Assembly (NCBI RefSeq): GCF_018614075.1
Contig: NZ_JAGGOZ010000048.1
Span: 1-49,573, forward strand
Length of the DNA: 49,573 nt
Direction of reading: 5' to 3'
Source of the DNA: Streptomyces sp. ISL-94
Lineage (GTDB): Bacteria > Actinomycetota > Actinomycetes > Streptomycetales > Streptomycetaceae
Shown: positions 7,635 through 16,600 of the stretch, piece after piece
How the letters are laid out: the number at the start of each line of letters is the position of its first letter
Numbering within the stretch: position 1 is the stretch's first letter
Position numbers and translations under genes: made by a program
Notes under the pieces: generated by a model
The model's input: the letters and a program-made list of their open reading frames with translations, nothing else
What the model was told of the DNA's origin: nothing
The model's database searches: none

Positions 7635-8345
7635 TCACGAGGGACACCCAGCCGACCGGGCCGGGGGAGGGGCCGCCGGAAGGTTCGGCGGCGCGGCCGG
7701 GTGCGCGAGGACCAGGGCGAGGACCGCGTCTCCCGTCTGCCACACCATCGCGCGGCGCCGTCCGCCGAGTACGGGCGGCCGAAGGCCGAGGATCACGATG
7801 CGGCGCGGAGCGGCGCCCAAGATGCCGCTCCGCTCGGCCTTGACCGCGGCTTCCTTCAGCGCCCACGCGCCGGCCATGGCCTCGGGCCGGTCCGTGCCGA
7901 TGAGGGAGAGCTCCTCGGGCGAGAGGAGATGGTCCGCGACCCTGCGTACCGCGGCGGCCGAGACCGTTTCGCACAGGTCCACTCCGACCGGTCCCGGTGC
8001 GAGCGCCGCGGCGACGTGGTGGGCGGTGTGGCTGATGGAGACGTGCACGCCGGGCATCGGACGGCCGCGGACGACGACGCGAGGGCTGCCGTCGTCCCGG
8101 GGGAGGATCTCCACCTCGGTCGCCGGAGCGCCGAGCGCTTCGCCGGCCAGGCGCTTGGCGAGCAGCCGGCCGGCCGCCCACTCGGCCTGCCGCCAGACCG
8201 GCAGCGCGTGGACCACGCGCTGTTCGGCCGGTGAGAGAACCGGTGCCTGGTGGAGGTCGGGGCGCCGGGCCACGATGACGGAGGCTCCGCCCCATCGGTG
8301 GATGCGGCCCGGCGCCGGCGGGATCGACCGGAACGTGGTGTCCAT
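7635..8345 (-). CDS. Sfp-type 4'-phosphopantetheinyl transferase
   Basis: The product has 236 residues. It carries the Sfp/EntD signatures: a basic CoA-contacting region (WRQAEWAAGRLLAKRLAG), VSISHTAHHVA, the magnesium motif GVDLCE and WALKEAAVKA (the WxxKEAxxK motif). The enzyme would transfer phosphopantetheine from CoA to Ser1109 of the ACP in the adjacent megasynthase. The gene starts 7 bp after the megasynthase stop without a good SD of its own, which points to translational coupling, so it is the dedicated activating enzyme of this small operon. The C-terminus is a Pro/Ala tail. Confidence 0.92.
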   Translation of the reverse strand: MDTTFRSIPPAPGRIHRWGGASVIVARRPDLHQAPVLSPAEQRVVHALPVWRQAEWAAGRLLAKRLAGEALGAPATEVEILPRDDGSPRVVVRGRPMPGVHVSISHTAHHVAAALAPGPVGVDLCETVSAAAVRRVADHLLSPEELSLIGTDRPEAMAGAWALKEAAVKAERSGILGAAPRRIVILGLRPPVLGGRRRAMVWQTGDAVLALVLAHPAAPPNLPAAPPPARSAGCPS

Positions 8346-8352
8346 GGCGGGA

Positions 8353-11300
8353 TCAGGCGGCGCGGGCCGTGTCCGGGTGCCGCAGCCCCAGCGCCAGCGC
8401 GGTCACGGTGTGACGGATCTGGTCGGGCGTGTGGTCAGAGGTGATGAAGAAGCGCAGCCGGGCCATGTCCTCGGGCACGGCCGGGTGGAGGATGGGGTTG
8501 ACACTGATGCCCTGCTGGAACAGCGTCTCCGCGAGCCGCAGGGTCTTCAGCGAGTCCCCGACGATGCACGGGACGATCGGCGTGTCGTGGCTGTCCCCGA
8601 TGGAGATGCCCGCCTCGCGCGCCAGGCGGACGAACAGCGCGGCGTTCTCCGCGAGGCGTGCCACCCGCTGCGGCTCGGCCCGCAGCACGCGCAGGGCCGC
8701 CAGGGACGCGGCCGTGTCGGCCGGCGTCATGCCGGCGCTGTAGACGAACCCCGGAACGGTGTAGCGCAGGTACTCGATCACGGAGCGGGTCCCGGCGACG
8801 TAGCCGCCGCAGCTCGCCAGCGCCTTGGACAGCGTGCCCGACCACAGGTCGACGGCTGAGCGCTCCATGCCGTGGTACTCGCCGATCCCGCGCCCCGTCG
8901 CGCCGATCGTTCCGATGCTGTGGGCCTCGTCGATCATCAGCAGCGTGCCGTGCCGGCGCTTGACCTCGACGAGGGCGGGCAGGTCGGCGATGTCGCCGTC
9001 CATGCTGTAGACGCCCTCGATGACGATGAGCACCCGCCGGTACTGGTGGCGGACCTGCGTGAGGATGGCGTCGAGGGCTTCCGCGTCGTTGTGGGGGAAC
9101 GGCCGCCGGGTCGCGCCGGAGAGCTTGCAGCCCTGCAGGATGCTGTCGTGGGACAGGGAGTCGTGGATGACGAGGTCCCCGGGCCCGACGAGGTGCCCGA
9201 TCACGGTGACGTTGGTGGCGTGCCCGTTGGCCAGGGTGATCGAGGCCTCGCATCCGAGCTGGTCGGCGAGTTCCGCTTCGAGTTCCAGGTGGAGCGGACG
9301 GCTGCCGGACAGCAGCCGGCTGGCCGACACCGACGTGCCGTAGCGTTCGATCGCTTCCTTCGCCGCCTCGTTCACCCGGGGGTGCGTCGCCATGCCCAGG
9401 TAGTTGTAGCTGGAGAACGAGACGAGCTCCCGGCCGTCGATGACGGTCGTGTCCGTCATGCCGCCTTCGTGGACGAGGAAGTACGGATTGGGCAGCTCCA
9501 TCTCCTGGAGCGTGGCGATGCGCTCGGTGTGGGCGGTGATCTCCGGAAAGCACTCGATGCGCGTGTCCTCTTCGGGCAGCGCGGAGGTGGTGGGGGCGGC
9601 CGGGGAGGCGGCCGGCTCCGTCCGGTCCGTGTGCGTCGGGTCGGAGTGCGGGGGCACCACGGTGAGGTGGGCGGGCGGCGTCGGCGGGGCGTCCTCGCCG
9701 TCGTCGGCGCGCTGTCCGGGGACGGCTGCCGGCGGGGCGCCCGCGGGGCCCCTCGCGATCAACGCGGCGATCTTCCCGACGGTCGGCCGGTCGGCGGCCT
9801 TTTCGTCGAACCTCCACTGCGGCCACAGCCGCTTGAGGGAGACGAACAGGTCGGTCAGCATCAGCGAGTCGAAACCGAGATCGTCGATCAGCAGCTGGTC
9901 GTGGTGCAGATGTTCCATCGGGAAGGCGCTGATCCGGGCCACGTGGGCGAACACGGCGTCGGTGACCTCGTCGATGCTTCCGGTCGGCGCAGGCTGTTCG
10001 TCTGCCGGTGCGCGGGAAGCGGGCGGGCCGGCGGCCTCGGGGAGGGCCGCGGGGACCTCGGGGACCTGGGAGGTCTCCGGAGCAGGGACGGGCGTGGAAG
10101 CGGGCACAGGTGCGGTTTCGGCTGTCGGAGGTGCGACGACCGGCGCGGCGACCGGGGCGGCCGGTGCGGCGTGGTTCTGCGCGGGGAGGGCCTCGGTGAG
10201 GCGGCTGAGCAGTGTCGCCTGCTGCTGGACGAGCGTGAGCAGTTCGGCCATCGGGTCGTTCGCCGTGTCGTTCACGGGGTGGTCCACGGGGATGTTCATC
10301 GAGTTCTCCTGAGGCGGTGCGGACTGGGTCATGAGGGGGGAGGCGGGGGAGGGGTCCTTCTTCGCGGGGCGCCCGGCCGACGTCCAGTAGGACTGGGTGT
10401 CGAGCTTCGCCACCGGCAGGTCCAGCAGACGGCGGTCCGCCGCGGGCACCCATGCGCGCGGGTCGACCGGGGCGCCCAGGACCGCGAGCCGGGCGAGGGC
10501 CAGAACGAAGCTGCGTCCGCTGTCCGGGGCCGCCCCTGCGGCGGGGATGACGTGGACGTCGCCGTGGCCGACGAGGTTGCGGCGCACGGAGGAGAGGAGC
10601 GAGTTGCCGCCGGTCACCTGGAGGAAGACGCGGGCCCCCTGGTCGTAGGCCGTACGCACGGCATCGTCGAAGTGGACCGGCGTGGACGCGTGCCGGGCCC
10701 ACAGGTGGCGCAGTCGCTCGGGGTCGGTGCAGACCTCCGCGTTCACGGACGAGACGAACGGCAGGACGGGGACGGCGATGGTGCGGTCGGCGAGATCGGC
10801 GCGCATGGGCTCCTCGACGGAGGCCAGCAGCGGCGAGTGGAAGGAGTTGGACACCTCGAGCGTCACCGTGACGACCCCGGCCTCGGCGCAGGACCGCCGC
10901 ACCGCGTCGAGCCCTCGCGGTGCACCGCTGACCACGACCTGCCGCGGCTGGTTGAAGCAGGCGAGCCACACGTCGTCGATGCCGTCCATGAGTCGGCGGC
11001 AGGTCTCCCTGTCGGTCTGTACGGCGAGCATCCCGCCGCGGAGCTCGGTTTCGGCCTCACGGAGGGTCGTGCCCCGGTGGACGAGCAGCCGGATGGTGTC
11101 CTCGTCGGTGAGCGCTCCGGCCGCCGCGGCCGCGGCGAACTCTCCGACGCTGTGGCCGAGCGCGAGGTCGGGAGTGACGCCGCAGCCGGCGAGGAGACGG
11201 GTGGCGGCGATCTGGACGGTCCCGAGCAGGGGCTGGCACACCTCGGTGGCGGCGATCCGCCGCCTGAGCTCCTCGGCGTCGCCGCGGGGGTTCGCGGCCT

Positions 11301-13191
11301 GGCCGTACAGCAGATCGGTGAGGTCGAAGCCGGTGTCCCGGCGGGCCACCGCGCTGAGGAGGCCGACCGTCGTCCGGAAGCCGGTGAACCTCTCGTAGAG
11401 GTCCTGCATCATCCCCGGCCGCTGACTGCCCTGCCCGGGGAAGAGGAAGGCGATGCGGCGCTGCGCGGCCGGCAGGGGGGCGTCGGCGGCGAAGGCGCCG
11501 TCGCCGAGGTCGCCCCTGGCGCCGTCCTCGAGCTGCTGGCGGGCCTGGCGCAGCCGCCTGGTGAACGCCTCCGTGTCGGCGGCCACGATCGCGAGGCGGG
11601 CCGTCAGCGGCTTGCGCGAGCCCAGGGTGTGCGCCAGTGCCGCGATCGGCACGCCGGGCGCGCGCTCCACCGCGTCGAGTACCTCGCCGATGTGCCGGTC
11701 CAGCAGCTCGGGGCTGCCGGCCGACAGCAGGACGAGCTGCGGTCCGGTGCCTCCCGTGCCTCCCTTGCCTTCGGCGCCGCCGGCGTCGGCGGTGCGTGCC
11801 GAGGGGTGGCAGAAGGGCGCCGCGGGCGGCTCCTCCAGGACCACGTGGACGTTCGTGCCGCCGAAACCGAACGAGCTGACGGCGGCACGCCGCGGGGCGG
11901 CCGCGCTCGGCCAGGGCCGCGCGGTGTCGGCGAAGCGCAGGCCCGCGGCGGAGATGCCCAGCTCCGGGTGGGGGGTGGTGTCCGGCTGCGGCACGATCGT
12001 GCGGTGGTGCACGACCAGCGCCGTCTTGATGAGTCCGGCGATGCCCGCCGCGGACAGGGAGTGCCCGATGAGGGCCTTGCCCGCGGCGAGGTAGCACAGG
12101 CTGGTGTCTTCGTCGGGGTACTCGGTGCGCAGCCGGCGCAGTGCCTCCACCTCGGAGCGGTCGCCGGCGGCGGTGCCGGTGCCGTGGGCTTCCAGGAAGC
12201 CCACGGAGGACGGGGCGACCCCCGCGTCGTCATAGGCCCGGCGCATGGCGCGCAGCTGGCCTTCGGGGGCGGGGGCCAGCGGCCCGGGGGACGCGCCGTC
12301 GTTCGCCGAGCCGATGCCCTTGATCACCGCGTAGACGCGGTCGCCGTCGGCCAGCGCGTCGGCCAGCGGCCGTACGATCACGGCACCCGCGCCCTCGCCC
12401 AGGACGAAGCCGTCGGCCCCCTCGTCGAACGGGCGGCACACCCCGGTGGCGGACAGCGCGCGGAGCTTGGAGAAGCCGACCAGGCTGTCGGGCGTGAGGT
12501 TGACGTACACGCCGCCGACGACCGCGATCCGGCAGTTGCCCTGGCGCAGCTGGGCGATCGCCTGGTCGAGGGCGACCAGGGAGCCGGAGCAGGCGGCGTC
12601 CACGGCGAAGCTGGGGCCGCCGAGGTCGAACTGCCGGCTGACGGTGCCGGCCGCCATGTTGAGCAGGCTCCCGGGAAGGGTGAACGTCTGGATGGCGCCG
12701 AGCTGCGCCGCCTGCTCCCTGACGGCGTCGAGGCCGCCGCGGTCGTCCGCTGCGAGCGACTCCTCGGCCAGGGTGATGGCCCGCAGGGGGGCCGTCATGA
12801 GGTCCTTGTAGTCGGACACCGACATCCCGATGAAGACCCCGGTGTTCTCGCGGTCGAAGTCTCCGCGGCCCAGCCCCGCGTCGTCGAGTGCCTCGCGGGC
12901 GACGTCGAGCACCAGCCGGTGCTGCGGGTCCATCGCACGGGCGCGGGCGGGCGGCACCCCGTAGTGCAGGGCGTCAAAGCGGTCCACGTCGTCCAGGAAG
13001 GCGACCTGGTCGGTGTAGGCGGCATTGCGGGCCGACGGGTTGTCGGGCGAGTGGAAGGTCTCGTGGTTCCAGCGCTCCCTCGGGACGGCGGAGAACTGTC
13101 GTTCGCCGCTCATCAGGAGCTTCCAGTAGGCGCGGATGTCGGGGGCGCCGGGGAAGCGGCAGCCGAGTCCGGTGATGGCGATGTCGGTCAT
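8353..13191 (-). CDS. Type I polyketide synthase, KS-AT-ACP with terminal alpha-oxoamine synthase (RedL-like)
   Basis: The product has 1612 residues from the ATG at 13191 (SD AAGGAAG); the longer upstream frame is non-coding. Ketosynthase ~1-455 has the Cys201/His336/His377 triad (VDAACSGSL, EAHGTGT, GHSLSAAG). Acyltransferase ~578-885 has GHSVGEF (Ser681) and SFHS (His785), the malonyl-type signature. A Pro/Ala-rich linker follows (~940-1070), then an ACP (~1072-1148, DLGFDSL, Ser1109). A PLP-dependent alpha-oxoamine synthase fills ~1225-1605, with DEAHSIG and Lys1456 in GTLSKALAS. There is no KR, DH, ER or thioesterase. Expected chemistry: one malonyl extension of an acyl starter, then release by decarboxylative condensation with an amino acid. 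The layout matches the C-terminal half of prodiginine RedL, which gives 4-keto-2-undecylpyrroline. Starter and amino acid are unknown. Confidence 0.93.
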   Translation of the reverse strand: MTDIAITGLGCRFPGAPDIRAYWKLLMSGERQFSAVPRERWNHETFHSPDNPSARNAAYTDQVAFLDDVDRFDALHYGVPPARARAMDPQHRLVLDVAREALDDAGLGRGDFDRENTGVFIGMSVSDYKDLMTAPLRAITLAEESLAADDRGGLDAVREQAAQLGAIQTFTLPGSLLNMAAGTVSRQFDLGGPSFAVDAACSGSLVALDQAIAQLRQGNCRIAVVGGVYVNLTPDSLVGFSKLRALSATGVCRPFDEGADGFVLGEGAGAVIVRPLADALADGDRVYAVIKGIGSANDGASPGPLAPAPEGQLRAMRRAYDDAGVAPSSVGFLEAHGTGTAAGDRSEVEALRRLRTEYPDEDTSLCYLAAGKALIGHSLSAAGIAGLIKTALVVHHRTIVPQPDTTPHPELGISAAGLRFADTARPWPSAAAPRRAAVSSFGFGGTNVHVVLEEPPAAPFCHPSARTADAGGAEGKGGTGGTGPQLVLLSAGSPELLDRHIGEVLDAVERAPGVPIAALAHTLGSRKPLTARLAIVAADTEAFTRRLRQARQQLEDGARGDLGDGAFAADAPLPAAQRRIAFLFPGQGSQRPGMMQDLYERFTGFRTTVGLLSAVARRDTGFDLTDLLYGQAANPRGDAEELRRRIAATEVCQPLLGTVQIAATRLLAGCGVTPDLALGHSVGEFAAAAAAGALTDEDTIRLLVHRGTTLREAETELRGGMLAVQTDRETCRRLMDGIDDVWLACFNQPRQVVVSGAPRGLDAVRRSCAEAGVVTVTLEVSNSFHSPLLASVEEPMRADLADRTIAVPVLPFVSSVNAEVCTDPERLRHLWARHASTPVHFDDAVRTAYDQGARVFLQVTGGNSLLSSVRRNLVGHGDVHVIPAAGAAPDSGRSFVLALARLAVLGAPVDPRAWVPAADRRLLDLPVAKLDTQSYWTSAGRPAKKDPSPASPLMTQSAPPQENSMNIPVDHPVNDTANDPMAELLTLVQQQATLLSRLTEALPAQNHAAPAAPVAAPVVAPPTAETAPVPASTPVPAPETSQVPEVPAALPEAAGPPASRAPADEQPAPTGSIDEVTDAVFAHVARISAFPMEHLHHDQLLIDDLGFDSLMLTDLFVSLKRLWPQWRFDEKAADRPTVGKIAALIARGPAGAPPAAVPGQRADDGEDAPPTPPAHLTVVPPHSDPTHTDRTEPAASPAAPTTSALPEEDTRIECFPEITAHTERIATLQEMELPNPYFLVHEGGMTDTTVIDGRELVSFSSYNYLGMATHPRVNEAAKEAIERYGTSVSASRLLSGSRPLHLELEAELADQLGCEASITLANGHATNVTVIGHLVGPGDLVIHDSLSHDSILQGCKLSGATRRPFPHNDAEALDAILTQVRHQYRRVLIVIEGVYSMDGDIADLPALVEVKRRHGTLLMIDEAHSIGTIGATGRGIGEYHGMERSAVDLWSGTLSKALASCGGYVAGTRSVIEYLRYTVPGFVYSAGMTPADTAASLAALRVLRAEPQRVARLAENAALFVRLAREAGISIGDSHDTPIVPCIVGDSLKTLRLAETLFQQGISVNPILHPAVPEDMARLRFFITSDHTPDQIRHTVTALALGLRHPDTARAA
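10297..10310 (-). promoter_or_regulatory. Internal ribosome-binding site and in-frame ATG inside the megasynthase gene
   Basis: On the minus strand, AGGAG (10310-10306), six bases, then ATG (10299-10297). The ATG is codon 965 of the megasynthase frame, exactly between the AT and ACP domains. Translation from it would give a 648-residue ACP-oxoamine synthase protein starting MNIPVDHPVND with a short helical, docking-like stretch (PMAELLTLVQQQATLLSRL). Confidence 0.5.
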
Positions 13192-13223
13192 GAGGGGTCT
13201 TCCTTGCGGTGGCGCCCTGATGG

Positions 13224-15554
13224 TCAGCGGCGCGCGTGGACGGGGGAGTGGATGCGGGTGTGCGTGTGCGGGTCCGGATGGGCGCGGGCGGCGGTACGGA
13301 CCGGGATGCGGCCCGGGGGGCACCGGCCTGGCGGGCGTCTCCCGGCGGTAACCGGGGGCGGAGGTGGCGCCGGGCGCGGGACCTTGCGCCGCAGCAGCCG
13401 CGGTGCCCACCAGTTCAGGTCGCCCGCCAGCCGCATGAGCGCCGGTACGAGGACACCGCGCACGAGCGTGGCGTCGAGGAGGACGCCGAGGCCCGCGCCG
13501 ATCCCGAAGAACTGCAGGAGGGAGACCCGGGAGGTGCCGAAGCTCAGGAGGGTGAACGCGAGCAGGGAACCGGCGGTCGTGACGATGCCGCCGGTGTGCG
13601 CGATGCCCGAGATGATCGAGCCGGCGTTGTCCTCCCCGGCCTCGTGCGCCTCCTTGATGCGCGCGAGGACGAACACCTCGTAGTCCACCGAGAGTCCGAA
13701 GACGATGCAGAACAGCAGCACCGGCATGGTCGTACTGAGCGGTCCGGGGGTGAATCCGAGCAGGTCGCGCAGATGGCCGGACTGGAAGATCCACACCATG
13801 GCCCCGAGGACGGCCACGAGGCTCAGGGCGTTCAGCGCGATGGCCTTCAGCGGCAGCAGCAGGCTGCGCGTGAAGCCGAGCAGCAGCACGAAGGTGGTGA
13901 GGGTGATCACGGAGAGCGCCGGCGGAATCCGGTCTCCCACCGTGTCCTTGGCATCGACGAGTACGGCGCTCGGTCCGCCGACGAGGACCTCGCCGCCGGC
14001 CGGGGCGGGAGTCGCGCGGATGTCGTGCACGAGCTTCTGGGCAGCGCGCGACTGGGGGTCGGCCAGCGGCACCACGGAGAGCAGGCTCGTTCCGTCACCG
14101 GCGGGCACGGCGGGCACGGCGGGCACGGCGGTGGATCCGGCAGAAGCGGAGGCCGCCGCCTTCTCGCCGTTCCGGAAGCTGCCGCCGGGCCCCCCGACCT
14201 GGGCGACCTGGGGCAGCGCGGACAGCCGGCGGGCGTAGTCCTCCTGAGCCGGCGCGGACGGGGCACCGGTGAGGACGACCGTGAGCGCGCTGGAGCCCTT
14301 CATGTCGAACGCCCCGCGCACCAGGTCCCCGGTCTGCCGGCCGGCCGTGCTCACCGGCAGCGCCCGGTCGTCGGGGGTGGCGAAACCGGCGTGCGCGAAC
14401 GGCCCGGCGAGCACCGCCAGGAGTCCGATCACCGGCAGCGCCGCGAGCAGCGGGCGGCGTACGACGATCCGCGCCAGCCCCTCCCAGAAGCGCGACCCCG
14501 AACCCTGCCGCACCCGGCGGCGCCACGGCACGGCCCAGGCGTTCACCCGGTGCCCGAGCAGCGCGAGCAGGGCGGGCAGCACGGTCATGGCGCTCACCGC
14601 CGCGATCGCCACCACGGCGATGCCCGCGTAGGCGAAGGAGCGCAGGAAATACGGCGGGAAGACCAGCAGCGTCGCGAGCGCGGCGGATACCGTCGCGGCA
14701 CTGAACCCGATCGTGTGGCCCGCGGTGCGCACGGTGCGTATGGCCGCGTTGCGCGGGAGGTAGCCGAGGGCGAGCTCCTCACGGAACCGCGAGACGACCA
14801 GCAGCCCGTAGTCGATGCCCAGCCCGAGGCCGAGCGCCGTGGTGAGGTTCAGCGCGAAGACGGAGACGTCGGTGACGGCGCCGAGGGCGCTCAGGACCAG
14901 CAGCGTCCCGGCGATGGCCAGGACCCCGATCAGCAAGGGCAGCGCAGCGGCCACCACACTGCCGAACACCAGGACCAGCAGGATCAGCGTTCCCGGCAGG
15001 ACGACGGACTCGGCGCGCTTCAGGTCGGACTCCGAGAGGTCCTGGAGCTCGGCGTCGACGAGCGCGGTCCCTCCGGCGTGCACCGTCAGGGCCGTCGTGG
15101 AAGCCGCCGGGCCGGTCAGCTCCTTGCCGAGCTGCTTGACCCTGGCTCCGAGCTGCTCCCCCTCGCCGTCCACGTGCGCGACCAGCATGGCCGCGCGGCC
15201 GTCCCGGCCGCGCAGCTCCGGCGCGCCGCCGGTCCAGTACGAGGTCACGGCGCTCACCTGCGGCTGGGCTGCGAGGAGCCTGGTCAGGTCCTCGCCCGCG
15301 GCCCGGGCCGCCGGGTCGTCGACGGAACCGCCGCGGGCCTCCGCGACGACGACCAGGTTGGGGGACGCACCCAGGCGCTCGGCCGCCACGAGGGCGGCAC
15401 GGCTGGACTCGGATCGGGGGTCGTCATATCCCTGCGTCTTCAGCCGGCCGGTCGCGTCCGCGCCGAACACCGCGGAGAGCACGAGGAACACCAGCGCGGC
15501 GAGCAGCACGAGTCGGGGGCGGCGGGTCACGAAGACCCCTGCGCGACGGGACAT
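13224..15554 (-). CDS. MMPL/RND-family membrane transporter
   Basis: The product has 776 residues from the ATG at 15554 (MSRRAGVFVTRRP). It has two homologous halves, each with a TM helix, an extracytoplasmic loop and a five-helix block. Hallmarks include GLGLGIDYGLLVVSRFREE in the first half and the parallel VFGLSVDYEVFVLARIKE in the second; the Asp-Tyr pairs are typical of proton-relay residues in MMPL proteins. The second loop contains a short Pro-Ala-Val repeat. The ~50-residue tail is rich in Pro, Arg and His. The stop lies 32 bp before the megasynthase ATG on the same strand, so it probably heads a three-gene operon and exports the polyketide-amine product. Actinomycete MMPL proteins often export lipids or polyketide-linked lipids. 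Confidence 0.9.
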   Translation of the reverse strand: MSRRAGVFVTRRPRLVLLAALVFLVLSAVFGADATGRLKTQGYDDPRSESSRAALVAAERLGASPNLVVVAEARGGSVDDPAARAAGEDLTRLLAAQPQVSAVTSYWTGGAPELRGRDGRAAMLVAHVDGEGEQLGARVKQLGKELTGPAASTTALTVHAGGTALVDAELQDLSESDLKRAESVVLPGTLILLVLVFGSVVAAALPLLIGVLAIAGTLLVLSALGAVTDVSVFALNLTTALGLGLGIDYGLLVVSRFREELALGYLPRNAAIRTVRTAGHTIGFSAATVSAALATLLVFPPYFLRSFAYAGIAVVAIAAVSAMTVLPALLALLGHRVNAWAVPWRRRVRQGSGSRFWEGLARIVVRRPLLAALPVIGLLAVLAGPFAHAGFATPDDRALPVSTAGRQTGDLVRGAFDMKGSSALTVVLTGAPSAPAQEDYARRLSALPQVAQVGGPGGSFRNGEKAAASASAGSTAVPAVPAVPAGDGTSLLSVVPLADPQSRAAQKLVHDIRATPAPAGGEVLVGGPSAVLVDAKDTVGDRIPPALSVITLTTFVLLLGFTRSLLLPLKAIALNALSLVAVLGAMVWIFQSGHLRDLLGFTPGPLSTTMPVLLFCIVFGLSVDYEVFVLARIKEAHEAGEDNAGSIISGIAHTGGIVTTAGSLLAFTLLSFGTSRVSLLQFFGIGAGLGVLLDATLVRGVLVPALMRLAGDLNWWAPRLLRRKVPRPAPPPPPVTAGRRPPGRCPPGRIPVRTAARAHPDPHTHTRIHSPVHARR

Positions 15555-15776
15555 GGCTGCCTCTGCTCCGGACGGGTGTCGCTCCTGCTCTGGTGCAGGG
15601 CGGCGGATATCCACCGTGCCCGGAGGAGGGCTGAGGCCGTAGCCCCTGCTGTTCGTTACTTGACAGGAGCAGGTGAGGCGGTCTCCGGGGGTTCGGACTT
15701 TCGCCGGAGAGGCGTGAAGCGCCTCAAAAGTGGTACACGCAGGGAGTCCGGACTTGCGTAGGACAAGGAGAAACTC

Positions 15777-15932
15777 ATGATCATCCTCGGCGTAATTCTG
15801 CTGATCGTCGGCTTCGTCACGGGGCTGTCCATCTTGTGGACGATCGGCCTGATCCTCGTCCTGGTGGGTTTGGTGCTGTGGGTGCTCGGCGCGGTGGGGC
15901 ACGCGGTCGGAGGCCGGCGGCACTATTGGTGA
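15777..15932 (+). CDS. Small two-helix membrane protein (DUF6131-like)
   Basis: The product has 51 residues: ATG after an ACAAGGAGA SD, MIILGVILLIVGFVTGLSIL, then a second hydrophobic helix and the end GGRRHYW. It consists of two short transmembrane helices with a basic aromatic C-terminus. I recall near-identical small proteins across Streptomyces annotated DUF6131. Function is unknown. It is divergent from the MMPL operon and ends 33 bp before a very long hairpin. Confidence 0.8.
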   Translation: MIILGVILLIVGFVTGLSILWTIGLILVLVGLVLWVLGAVGHAVGGRRHYW

Positions 15933-15965
15933 ATGCCCGCGGCCGCGGTCGCGGCGCGTTCAGCT

Positions 15966-16027
15966 CGCCACAACGCCCGGCAGGCTGCCTCTCACGAGTG
16001 AGAGGCAGCCTGCCGGGCGTTGTGGCG
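15966..16027. terminator. 30-bp perfect inverted repeat (bidirectional terminator)
   Basis: The arms at 15966-15995 and 15998-16027 are perfectly complementary over 30 bp with only GA between them (in practice a CGAG tetraloop and 29 pairs). It lies between the convergent small membrane protein gene and the leftward gene whose stop is at 16036. It is unusually long for a terminator stem. Confidence 0.8.
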
Positions 16028-16035
16028 CAGTGCGC

Positions 16036-16599
16036 TCAGGTCTTCAGCAGGCGGTTGAAGAACGAGCGGTAGTGCTGGAGCGCCATCCGCAGGTCCTCCG
16101 TGGCCACGTCGTCGCCGCGCTGCCACTGGCCCTCCAGCTCCTGCTTGTACGTGGCGAAAGTCCCGGCGAGGCTCTGCATGACCTCGGCCACCAGGGTGTC
16201 CGCCGAGGTGACCGCGGCCCGCGGGTCGTCGACGAAGCGGCCCTGGATCTCGCTCCAGGCCGTGCGGTACCGCTCCGCGTCCCCGGGGGCGAGCAGCGGC
16301 TGCTCCTCGTCGCTCCCGGCGTCTGCTCCGGTCGCCGCCCCGTCGTCCGCGGACCCCGCGTCCCGATCGGTGGCGGGCTCGCCGATGTCCTGATCGGTCA
16401 TGGGCTCGCCGAAGCCCCGATCCGTGGTGGGCTCGCCGGCATCCCGGTCGGTGGCGGATTCGCCGGGCATGGCGTCCCCGGTCGCCTGGCCCGGGTAGAC
16501 CGCCGTCTCCCGCTCCTCGCCCGCCTGATCCGCCTGTGCGAGATCCTCCGTGCTCAGGCCGGATGTGGTCTCCCGTTCATCGTCGTCGTGGGTCTGCAT
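16036..16599 (-). CDS. Acidic cytosolic protein with 9-residue repeats; paralogue of the upstream membrane protein
   Basis: The product has 187 residues from the ATG at 16599 (SD AGAGGAG). The N-terminal half is acidic and disordered-looking, with four tandem 9-residue units (residues 47-82: ESATDRDAG, EPTTDRGFG, EPMTDQDIG, EPATDRDAG). The C-terminal half (~108-187) is helical and resembles the C-terminal domain of the preceding gene product: AWSEIQGRFVDDPRAAVTSAD against EWSGVQEHFVDRPAGAVDEAD, and both end with a block like LRMALQHYRSFFNRLL. The start codon is one base after the upstream gene's stop, so the two are translationally coupled. Function is unknown; a hetero-complex is likely, perhaps in stress adaptation. 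Confidence 0.75.
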   Translation of the reverse strand: MQTHDDDERETTSGLSTEDLAQADQAGEERETAVYPGQATGDAMPGESATDRDAGEPTTDRGFGEPMTDQDIGEPATDRDAGSADDGAATGADAGSDEEQPLLAPGDAERYRTAWSEIQGRFVDDPRAAVTSADTLVAEVMQSLAGTFATYKQELEGQWQRGDDVATEDLRMALQHYRSFFNRLLKT

Positions 16600-16600
16600 G

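Noticed and set aside
8872..13683. 1603-residue open frame on the plus strand opposite the megasynthase
   Set aside because: It is the shadow of a GC3-rich gene; composition is Gly/Arg/Val-biased without any domain, whereas the minus strand has complete KS, AT, ACP and AOS motifs.
7635..15554. A complete prodiginine cluster
   Set aside because: Only a RedL-like synthase half, a PPTase and an exporter are present; no condensing enzyme, bipyrrole genes or oxidative cyclase is in the window.
13795..15923. Extension of the MMPL frame upstream to 15923
   Set aside because: The extra sequence is polar and His/Gln/Asp-rich; the ATG at 15554 directly precedes the expected basic residues and first TM helix.
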